From Halisarca cf. caerulea (taxonomy: Eukaryota > Porifera > Demospongiae > Chondrillida > Halisarcidae), in assembly GCA_963170055.1 (NCBI GenBank), contig CAUJGJ010000483.1:1456117-1466116 (forward strand): a DNA stretch of 10,000 bases, in the 5' to 3' direction. The position numbers and the translations under genes are program-made. The notes under the pieces are model-generated. The model saw only the letters and a list, made by a program, of their open reading frames with translations, ran no database searches and was not told the DNA's origin. This document shows positions 1 through 10,000 of the stretch, one piece after another; position 1 is the first letter of the stretch; every line of letters starts with the position of its first letter.

Positions 1-1192
1 TGTATGCTGTAGCTGCTGTATGCATGCTGTAGCTGCTGTATGTATGCTGTAGCTGCTGTATGTATGCTGTAGCTGCTGTATGCATGCTGTAGCTGCTGTA
101 TGTATGCTGTAGCTGCTGTATGTATGCTGTAGCTGCTGTATGTATGCTGTAGCTGCTGTATGTATGCTGTAGCTGCTGTATGCATGCTGTAGCTGCTGTA
201 TGTATGCTGTAGCTGCTGTATGTATGCTGTAGCTGCTGTATGCATGCTGTAGCTGCTGTATGTATGCTGTAGCTGCTGTATGTATGCTGTAGCTGCTGTA
301 TGTATGCTGTAGCTGCTGTATGTATGCTGTAGCTGCTGTATGCATGCTGTAGCTGCTGTATGTATGCTGTAGCTGCTGTATGTATGCTGTAGCTGCTGTA
401 TGTATGCTGTAGCTGCTGTATGTATGCTGTAGCTGCTGTATGTATGCTGTAGCTGCTGTATGTATGCTGTAGCTGCTGTATGCATGCTGTAGCTGCTGTA
501 TGTATGCTGTAGCTGCTGTATGTATGCTGTAGCTGCTGTATGCATGCTGTAGCTGCTGTATGTATGCTGTAGCTGCTGTATGTATGCTGTAGCTGCTGTA
601 TGTATGCTGTAGCTGCTGTATGCATGCTGTAGGAGCTGTATGTATGCTGTAGCTGCTGTATGTATGCTGTAGCTGCTGTATGCATGCTGTAGCTGCTGTA
701 TGTATGCTGTAGCTGCTGTATGCATGCTGTAGCTGCTGTATGTATGCTGTAGCTGCTGTATGCATGCTGTAGCTGCTGTATGTATGCTGTAGCTGCTGTA
801 TGTATGCTGTAGCTGCTGTATGCATGCTGTAGCTGCTGTATGCATGCTGTAGCTGCTGTATGTATGCTGTAGCTGCTGTATGTATGCTGTAGCTGCTGTA
901 TGTATGCTGTAGCTGCTGTATGCATGCTGTAGCTGCTGTATGTATGCTGTAGCTGCTGTACGTATGCTGTAGCTGCTGTATGCATGCTGTAGCTGCTGTA
1001 TGTATGCTGTAGCTGTTGTATGCATGCTGTAGCTGCTGTATGTATGCTGTAGCTGCTGTATGTATGCTGTAGCTGCTGTATGTATGCTGTAGCTGCTGTA
1101 TGTATGCTGTAGCTGCTGTATGTATGCTGTAGCTGCTGTATGTATGCTGTAGGAGCTGTATGTATGCTGTAGCTGCTGTATGTATGCTGTAG
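1..1192. repeat. 20-bp minisatellite, about 60 units
   Basis: Head-to-tail copies of TGTATGCTGTAGCTGCTGTA fill the window from its first base, so the left end is not seen. Sixty units are countable, and the last breaks down at 1193. Variation is very low. Position 3 of the unit is T in 44 units and C in 16. Three units carry GGAG in place of GCTG (621-640, 1141-1160, 1181-1200). Single changes occur at 961 (C) and 1016 (T). The C-type units create GCATGC palindromes. The + strand has a TAG in every unit, while the - strand has no stop in any frame. The array lies just upstream of a splice acceptor at 1281, so it is probably within an intron of the kinase gene. Such uniformity suggests recent expansion or homogenisation; assembly collapse or expansion cannot be excluded. 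Confidence 0.98.
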
Positions 1193-1281
1193 GAGCCAGC
1201 TACTCAGGAAATGCACTGCACAGTCAGATAAGCGAGGGCCCACTGTATATCAATCTGTGTACTCTTTCTGTGTTGCTGCAG

Positions 1282-4863
<3,582 letters not shown>

Positions 4864-5041
4864 CCTGTGCACAGATGCAGGTACCCTTAATCCCATGATG
4901 GATGTTTATTTTTTTGGTTTTGCTTGGTATGACGTACTACTAATTATTATTAGATTGTAATTGAATTACGCATATAAAGTTTCTATGATTTTGTTTCAGT
5001 AACATTTTTGTAAATATTGTGTGGAATTTTTCTTGTATTTA
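4864..5041 (+). other. Probable 3' UTR of the kinase gene
   Basis: AT-rich sequence follows the TAA stop. No canonical AATAAA is present. TATAAA at 4973-4978 is a known weaker variant and is the best candidate poly(A) signal before the transposable element begins at 5042. The transcript end is not determined by the sequence alone. Confidence 0.5.
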
Positions 5042-5860
5042 TTAACCCTTTATTGTGGACGATATGATTGCGCAATCACCCCTTTATCGTGGACGAGCCA
5101 CTATAGTGGCTCGTACTTCTTTTGTTATTTTAAGAACGAATTAAATGTTTACTGGCTCAATTGCCCATCTAACGAAAGTTAAAACATGTTGCCAGTATCA
5201 ACATAAGCGATAGATAACAAAAATAGTAACACGAAAGCTAGAAAAACACAAAATCCTAAGCGTACCGTATACGTACTGCTGCATCAGATGAGTTTCAGGA
5301 ACAGGTAGATAATGACAAAAACGAGTTCAGAATTAATCTGGCTTGAGAAACGATGGCACAGTACCTCTCTAGAAAGCGGAAAGGACGAACTAGCATTAAC
5401 AGTGTGCCTCCTTTCCTGCGATTTGTGAGCGTCACTCCCTTCGACGTTGACAATCTTCGGAGCGACCTAATCTGCCATTATAGCTCGTCGATTCTTTCCA
5501 GGAAGCAAACCAAGTACAGCGGCAAGCAAAGTAAGGAAATCGATCCCATTCTCTCTGCGTAGTTCCTGATTTTAGATTGAGCCACACTAAAGAACGCCAT
5601 TTTTATTCCGCATAACTAGGATTTTTCGGGATATTAATGTATATTTATTGCATAACACCGTAAAACGGGATCGAAAATAACTTTTAGTATGTGTTCTAAC
5701 TTCGTTATAACCCATATTAAAAGGTTCATACTTACAGAGTGTGTTACTATTGCTACGTATATGCTTCGTATAAAATTTGAACAAAATGCGCTAAACTTTC
5801 GTCATCTTCCACAACCACGGGTTGAGCCATTATAGTGGCTCGTCCACAATAAAGGGTTAA
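5042..5860. mobile_element. TTAA-flanked piggyBac-type non-autonomous element, complete
   Basis: TTAA occurs at both edges (5042-5045 and 5857-5860). Between them lie 811 bp that begin and end with a 17-bp perfect inverted repeat, CCCTTTATTGTGGACGA (5046-5062 and 5840-5856). TTAA duplication with CCC-initiated ends is the hallmark of the piggyBac superfamily. The left end is doubled: a second copy of the end sequence starts at 5080 and matches the right end over 33 bp with two differences. It includes a perfect 22-bp palindrome at 5093-5114. The right end holds the matching 18-bp palindrome with one mismatch (5824-5841). A further perfect 12-bp palindrome, GATTGCGCAATC, sits between the two left copies (5066-5077). 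No transposase is recognisable, so it is presumably mobilised in trans. Confidence 0.85.
5353..5562 (+). CDS. Unidentified 69-codon ORF inside the piggyBac-type element
   Basis: The ATG at 5353 has a favourable context (A at -3, G at +4) and the frame runs to TAG at 5560. I do not recognise the protein. It is basic at the start (LSRKRKGR) and again near the end (LSRKQTKYSGKQSK), with SVPPFLRFVSVTPFDVDNL between. Third codon positions are richer in G and C than the AT-rich flanks, which looks like genuine coding sequence. A plausible splice donor, CAAA|GTAAGG, falls at 5530/5531, so it could be a first exon rather than a complete gene. It may be a remnant of the transposase N-terminus or a captured host exon. 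Function unknown. Confidence 0.35.
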   Translation: MAQYLSRKRKGRTSINSVPPFLRFVSVTPFDVDNLRSDLICHYSSSILSRKQTKYSGKQSKEIDPILSA

Positions 5861-6432
5861 TAGTAATATATACATTGTTAATGCATGCATGTGGCTGAAA
5901 TATTAATTTTTTGTTTAATTCTTCATAAATCAGCTACTGCATGTGATATAAGAAGGCGCGTATATAATTCATGCACCCGCGTGGTTCTCTTATGTGAGTT
6001 CATGAATATATATACTACATATTATTATTATTATTACATATTAATATTTAATTTATATAAATTCATACATATACCATACAATATAATTTGGAGATCAAAT
6101 TGATTTGTACTTTCTACCACCACATAGTAGACTGAGATGTTCTTCCTCTATAGCTACTGTAATTGTAAAAAGAACTTGTCTCGCTTCCTAGCTTGCATGA
6201 GAGCATGTTTTTCTGACTTCGTGGAGCCAGGTGCGTATTAGCGTTTAGTCACATAATGGAAAATTGTGCTGAAAGTAAATCTGCCGTCGGATAATCCTTC
6301 TTTCTGCCGCACATGTGCCCATTCGCCTTCTTACGTATTGTCGCACGCTTCATCCTTTCTTTGAGTCGTAGATACAGCTAGTTTTGTTAAATATCGCTTA
6401 AAATCTAAATCTTATGGCACATCGCTGTACAG
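5861..6432. other. Intergenic AT-rich spacer
   Basis: Sequence between the transposable element and the GC-rich block. It contains a short (ATT)n run at 6021-6036 and AT-rich runs around 6005-6065. I see no exon with supporting splice signals and no RNA gene. Confidence 0.7.
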
Positions 6433-6433
6433 T

Positions 6434-6517
6434 GGGGCCCCATATTTATTATGGGGTCCCCATATCTACGTAGATTTGGGGACGGGGGTCCTCATATATC
6501 TACGGGGGGCCCCATAT
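6434..6517. repeat. Four-copy GGGG-N-CCCCATAT motif cluster
   Basis: Related motifs occur at 6434-6445 (GGGGCCCCATAT), 6453-6465 (GGGGTCCCCATAT), about 6484-6497 (GGGGGTCCTCATAT) and 6506-6517 (GGCCCCATAT after a G run). Spacing is irregular, from 19 to about 31 bp. TCTACG follows the motif in copies 2 and 3. The block is sharply GC-rich within AT-rich sequence and is palindromic at each core. Confidence 0.75.
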
Positions 6518-6583
6518 CATTATGACACCGGTATGTACAGCTTCAGGTCAGGCAGTATGGTTTATTCGGCATAGCGCCTACGG

Positions 6584-6591
6584 TGACGTCA
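6584..6591 (+). promoter_or_regulatory. Perfect CRE-type palindrome TGACGTCA
   Basis: The full 8-bp consensus for CREB/ATF-class bZIP factors lies 274 bp upstream of the ATG of the second gene, in the likely promoter or 5' flank. It is the only perfect copy I noticed in the window. Binding is inferred from the consensus only. Confidence 0.45.
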
Positions 6592-6864
6592 GCATTGACA
6601 TCATTAACTGGTGGCGCTTTTGTTGTGCTTCGAATTTTATCCCGCGCCTTGATTTCTTTAGTTGAGTGACTCGAGCCTGTCCGCTGAAGATTTCTGCCTT
6701 CTTGAGGGATTGTAGCGCAACTAGACTCTACCTACAGCGATTCTTGAGCTGTATCTTGTAGTAGACGTCGCCGCCACCATCTCGGTACGAAGAAATCCTA
6801 GGCCGGGGTTACTTTTTCAGTCAGACTCAGACTGTATCTCTTGAACGAACTTGTACTGAGGGAA
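6592..6864 (+). promoter_or_regulatory. Probable promoter and 5' UTR of the second gene
   Basis: This stretch is less AT-rich than its surroundings and contains no ATG in any frame on the + strand as I read it. The frame of the start at 6865 is closed by TAG at 6799. A CTTTTTCAG at 6812-6820 could be a 5' UTR acceptor. No TATA box is evident at a fixed distance, and the transcription start is not determinable. Confidence 0.4.
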
Positions 6865-6959
6865 ATGAATCCCCACCAATACATGAGCTGCTCTCTTCTA
6901 GTAGCTGTTTTTGCGGTATCGATTCTACTGACAGCGTGTGGAGCGGACAATCACGTGAG
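6865..6959 (+). CDS. Second gene exon 1 (signal peptide)
   Basis: The ATG has A at -3 and is the first Met after an in-frame stop at 6799. The hydrophobic run SLLVAVFAVSILLTA is followed by CGADNHV, a good signal-peptide cleavage context. The donor GTGAG|GTAAGC is strong and leaves two bases (AG). Confidence 0.75.
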
Positions 6960-8104
6960 GTAAGCTGACCGCCTATATAATATATAGTATAGAGTATCTA
7001 TGATATAGGCGAGTGACACGTACCATGCATATAGATAGTATCAAACTGCACACTTCTGCGCACGTCCTCAGTATTAACCATTTATAAATGGTAAAAGGGG
7101 CTATCGTAGCCAAAATTCGAGAAGGCTTTTCCAGCAGCTCCCTGGGTGATGGAGATGTAACAGTACTGCAGGTCAACTCAACTTGTGAGCCAGTTATAGT
7201 TACAAGTTACAAGAGCTAAAAGAATTAATCATACCATAGATATTGAGTATCAGTTTCTATGGTCATACTATATACCCATAATTGAAAAAGTGCATAATTT
7301 CTACATTGCTCTTGTCGCCTTCAATGTTAATATGACTAGTCCCTCTCAGATGCTATCCTCGTGCCTTAGCATACTCGTACAGTGAAACCCCTCTATAGTC
7401 CCCCTCTAATCCACCAACCCGCTTATCTGTCCTAGTTTCTGAAAATGAATTAAAATGGATGCACTGAGTGCAACCTTGTTAATCACACAACCTTGTTAAT
7501 CCACCATAAAACTGACATTCCCTACAGTGGTGGATTAGAGAAGTTCTGCTATACCATGGAGTATTTTCCCTGTAAAAATCAGTGCACTGCAATGGATCAA
7601 CTCTTCGTATAATATTATAGAGATCTGATGAGTACGTTGTTATATGAAACATGGATGGATTATGATCCGTGCATGGTGTGGGAACTAAACTATGCATGGA
7701 ATAATTAATATAATAATCATAAATTAATAGTATTACAGTAGTCATATAATGTAAATGTATACAATGTAATAAGAACAGAATTATACACATTGTTATACTG
7801 TAAGTTACATAGCAGTATATAATACATCTCCACTCATACCAATATTAATGATTATGTAGTTGTGCGACATGCTATGGAACAGCATACACTATGGTTTCTG
7901 GGAGGATTTCCACAGCTGTATATTATGAGCGATGCAGTGGAAGATGGTTGTGGAGAAGGTGCAATCAAAGATCTCGGTGAGTAATTAAGACATAACAAGT
8001 ACATGACTCTTAGCCCTTCATAATATAACATTTCCATTGGCTCCACCGCATCAGAGTACACATGCACACACATGCACGCACATACACACATATGCACACA
8101 AGCA

Positions 8105-8142
<38 letters not shown>

Positions 8143-8420
8143 CACATACACACGCAAGCACACACACATCCACACACACACACACACATACATACATAAA
8201 CAGTATATAACATAGATATTGACAATATTGACATTAACACATTCAGAACTGTATACTCTTTGACATCTTGGACGAACTCCAGGATACTAGCTATTCAGTG
8301 TAGCTGTAGTACAATCCTCCCAACAAGTGAGTGAATAAATGTGACATTGTAGAATTATTGCTCCAGTGAATGTTGAATGATACATGTATATTAGATGATA
8401 TAAACAATGAAAATGCACAT

Positions 8421-8512
<92 letters not shown>

Positions 8513-9258
8513 TCACACACACGCACACACACACACTTGCATGCACAAGCAGGCATGTAAGTACAAACACATTCACACATGCAGTACTGCACATGCCGAC
8601 GCCACCAACATAGGCAACAAAAAATTGATAACTTGAGGTCATGCTCATTTCTATTCTGCTTATAGCCTACCTCTTATTCAACATGTCTCCTTACTTATGT
8701 TGCAATATTTAGTATTATACTGTTTTGACATTTTCAGATCATTACCTGAGTGTATAGTATATATATATATATATATATTTATATTATGTATGGTTTACAT
8801 GGCATTAATTGCCAATAGTTCCTATATTACCATTCATGTTTGTGCTTCTTGCTAATAGGTTCTCTGCCAATAGAAAGTACGCAAATAAAGGCCACAGTTG
8901 CAATTACTTCCACATATGACACTTCAGGTATGTACCTATACAGGGTTTTGGTGTTATATTTATGCTACATATATATATACATTTTGTATCTACGTACCAA
9001 GTATAGTGACATTGCATTATAATTATGGGTTGGGCTTATAAAATTTACTCTACTTTATACAATGATGTAATAGTCCATGATATCTGTGTATATATGACGA
9101 AGATTGCAAATATAATATTATCCTGTACATGCTGCAAATTTCTCTTCTACTTCCTTATAGACAATACCTGTTCAACCACTTCATGTTTCCTGTTGAAACC
9201 TTCCATCTCATCGTTGGAAAACACTCCAAATCTGCCTAAAAATGTACGATACCTATAG
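6865..9258 (+). CDS. Putative secreted EMI-like cysteine-rich protein, 152 residues (five exons)
   Basis: Exons are 6865-6959, 7860-7976, 8247-8326, 8859-8927 and 9161-9258 (TAG at 9256). All junctions are GT/AG and the phases chain without a stop. Residues 1-27 are a signal peptide: short polar start, hydrophobic core around 11-24, small residues at the expected cut. Residues 33-91 hold cysteines at 33, 36, 57, 66, 89 and 91. The order YYERC-x5-WRRC-x6-TVY resembles the EMI domain of extracellular multi-domain proteins, although the usual terminal CCPGW is replaced by CSC. Residues 98-128 are rich in Ser and Thr, with two more cysteines at 124 and 129. A short secreted or matrix protein is the simplest reading. 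The gene may continue if a donor at 9244 (AAT|GTACGA) is used instead of the stop. Exon 3 has alternative acceptors. Confidence 0.6.
7088..7219 (+). other. Coding-like 43-codon ORF within intron 1 of the second gene
   Basis: From ATG 7088 to TAA 7217 the frame reads MVKGAIVAKIREGF, a four-serine run, then LGDGDVTVLQVNSTCEP. The composition looks like real protein, but no acceptor/donor pair fits it between exon 1 and exon 2 in phase. The ATG overlaps a perfect 16-bp palindrome (ACCATTTA/TAAATGGT, 7078-7093). It may be a relic exon, an alternative exon from an unseen start, or chance. Not recognised. Confidence 0.25.
7378..7553. mobile_element. Degenerate MITE in intron 1 of the second gene
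   Basis: The left end TACAGTGAAACCCCTCT (7378-7394) matches the family of the MITE at 3740. The right end near 7553 is eroded. A perfect 13-bp inverted repeat inside it, CTCTAATCCACCA (7404-7416) with TGGTGGATTAGAG (7528-7540), supports a single element. The middle has a direct repeat, AACCTTGTTAATC, at about 7471 and 7488. Confidence 0.55.
7860..7976 (+). CDS. Second gene exon 2 (cysteine/aromatic domain)
   Basis: The acceptor tgattatgtag ends at 7859 and the donor TCTCG|GTGAGT follows 7976. The first T completes AG-T (Ser). It encodes CATCYGTAYTMVSGRISTAV, then YYERCSGRWLWRRCNQRS. The Cys/Trp/Tyr pattern argues for a folded extracellular module. Confidence 0.7.
8057..8192. repeat. Interrupted (CA)n tract in intron 2 of the second gene
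   Basis: A CA-rich tract with a pure (CA)16 stretch at 8107-8138 and several CATGCACA variants. It lies between exons 2 and 3 and has no coding significance. Confidence 0.95.
8247..8326 (+). CDS. Second gene exon 3 (probable end of EMI-like domain)
   Basis: The acceptor aacacattcag ends at 8246 and the donor ACAA|GTGAGT follows 8326. It encodes TVYSLTSW, then ILAIQCSC. Alternative acceptors at 8281 (ctccag) or 8297 (tattcag) would also join in an open frame but shorten or change this segment. Confidence 0.5.
8416..8562. repeat. (CA)45 microsatellite in intron 3 of the second gene
   Basis: A pure CA run covers 8422-8511, followed by degenerate CA-rich sequence. The long open frames on both strands here are products of the repeat. 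Confidence 0.97.
8757..8780. repeat. Short (TA)n tract
   Basis: An alternating TA run in intron 3 of the second gene, about ten units, imperfect at its ends. Confidence 0.9.
8859..8927 (+). CDS. Second gene exon 4 (Ser/Thr-rich linker)
   Basis: The acceptor cttgctaatag ends at 8858 and the donor TTCAG|GTATGT follows 8927. It encodes SLPIESTQIKATVAITSTYD, rich in Ser and Thr with no cysteine. Phase 1 at both ends matches the neighbouring exons. Confidence 0.6.
9161..9258 (+). CDS. Second gene exon 5 (last or penultimate exon)
   Basis: The acceptor acttccttatag ends at 9160. It encodes NTCSTTSC, then a Ser/Pro/Asn-containing tail to a TAG at 9256. A GTACGA at 9244 could instead act as a donor, in which case the gene continues past the window. 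Confidence 0.5.
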
Positions 9259-10000
9259 TTAATGTGTAGATGTACACTTCTGTTTGCCACATTCCTGCAT
9301 GCATGTTGCAGGATACTTTGTACCTATCAGTGTGTTTGCAAATTGCTTGACTACTTCTTTGCACAGTTCCTACAAATTGTTTAGTAAACCCCATCAGAAC
9401 TGAAAGCCTCTTGAAAAGTCAATACAGAACTTGAAAATGAATCTTGGTTTGGTTTTGCTGGGAGATCAAAGAAGTTACGGAAATGATTTTAAAGACTTGC
9501 TTAACTCATATACCAGAGCATGACTCTTCCACATGCCCTAGATTTATAAATTCCTATAATATTACAACATCTGTTACCATGGCAGCAAACAATGTTGTTG
9601 CACTTTTGGGCTGCATGAAATATAATATGGATTTTAAGAAGTGACCCAAAGAAAGATAGCTCTGTGTCAATTACAAGCTATTTCATCACCCTACATCAAG
9701 CTTGACACATTACATAGCCACAAAATACAATAATAACCTTATTCAGGGACATTTTATATCAATATTTCACATTAAAATAAAATGGGAAAAACTTAAAAAT
9801 TTAATATGGAACCATTGCGTTGAAATACATGAACTGGTGCCCTTTTCTTCACACCTGCAAGAATTTGGATTTTATATGCTTCATACATAACCCTAGCTCA
9901 TGTTTATATACCTTAATGCCTAACTATAACAAGTACTTGGTATAATGCCTACAATGATTATATATCTTCTTGAACTCTCCATGCATGCTTACATGTTTGT
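9259..10000. other. Unassigned sequence downstream of the second gene
   Basis: AT-rich sequence with open frames of about 60 codons at 9444-9644 and 9702-9890 on the + strand, neither with recognisable motifs or an ATG in good context. AATAAA at 9776-9781 is the only canonical poly(A) signal seen here and is more than 500 bp beyond the stop at 9258. It could be a long 3' UTR, an intron if the second gene continues, or intergenic. Confidence 0.4.

Noticed and set aside
5587..5784. - strand 65-codon ORF in the right half of the piggyBac-type element
   Set aside because: AT-rich, no recognised motif and no coding-like codon use, unlike the + strand ORF at 5353. Probably chance.
6434..6509. Possible G-quadruplex from four or more G runs
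   Set aside because: The loops between runs are about 15-21 nt, too long for a canonical quadruplex, and each G run is next to a complementary C run that favours a hairpin.
6768..6780. Sequence resembling a strong vertebrate translation-start context (GCCGCCACCATC)
   Set aside because: The position of the start codon reads ATC, not ATG, so it cannot be the normal initiation site.
7479..7790. 103-codon - strand ORF
   Set aside because: It spans the degenerate MITE and AT-rich intron and has no domain or start context. Probably chance.
8334..8339. AATAAA just after exon 3 of the second gene
   Set aside because: It lies within a donor-proximal intron and a good in-phase exon follows at 8859. 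Premature polyadenylation is possible but has no other support.
9444..9890. Two + strand ORFs of 66 and 62 codons
   Set aside because: No ATG in good context, no recognisable motif and AT-driven composition. Kept only as part of the unassigned region description.

Overview
This is eukaryotic, intron-rich, AT-leaning DNA carrying one partial protein-kinase gene and one probable small secreted-protein gene, both on the + strand and both built from short exons. The kinase has the receptor-type catalytic loop HRDLATRN. Several introns are only 61-76 bp, intergenic space is short, and CA microsatellites and small inverted-repeat elements are frequent. I read this as an early-branching metazoan, most likely a demosponge of the Amphimedon type. 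That assignment is inference from gene style, not a database match.

Layout. Bases 1-1192 are a near-perfect 20-bp minisatellite (about 60 units) that runs off the left edge. It sits directly upstream of an exon with a good acceptor, so it is probably intronic. Bases 1282-4863 hold ten exons, joined in consistent phase, that encode the last 405 residues of a receptor-like tyrosine kinase: a tyrosine-rich juxtamembrane region of about 139 residues, then a complete and apparently catalytically competent kinase domain, then a stop. The ectodomain and membrane segment lie left of the window. The kinase introns are either 61-76 bp or enlarged, and each enlarged one carries a visible repeat: a 91-bp tandem duplication, a 201-bp foldback element, a (CA)52 tract, a 201-bp TA-flanked MITE, and a (CA)n/(TG)n inverted pair.

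Bases 5042-5860 are a complete TTAA-flanked, CCCTTT-ended element of piggyBac type, 811 bp between its duplicated TTAA sites. It has a doubled left terminus and an internal 69-codon ORF of coding-like composition. Bases 5861-6864 are intergenic, with a curious four-copy GGGG-N-CCCCATAT block and a perfect TGACGTCA palindrome upstream of the next gene.

Bases 6865-9258 hold five exons that chain in phase into a 152-residue protein. It has a signal peptide, a cysteine/aromatic pattern resembling an EMI domain, and a Ser/Thr-rich tail. This model is less certain than the kinase, especially at exon 3 and at the 3' end. Its first intron (900 bp) contains an unexplained 43-codon ORF and a degenerate MITE. 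From 9259 to 10000 I see no recognisable gene.

I found no RNA gene, CRISPR array, prokaryotic signal or viral sequence. The two genes may be functionally unrelated: one is a membrane signalling kinase, the other a putative secreted or extracellular-matrix-type protein.
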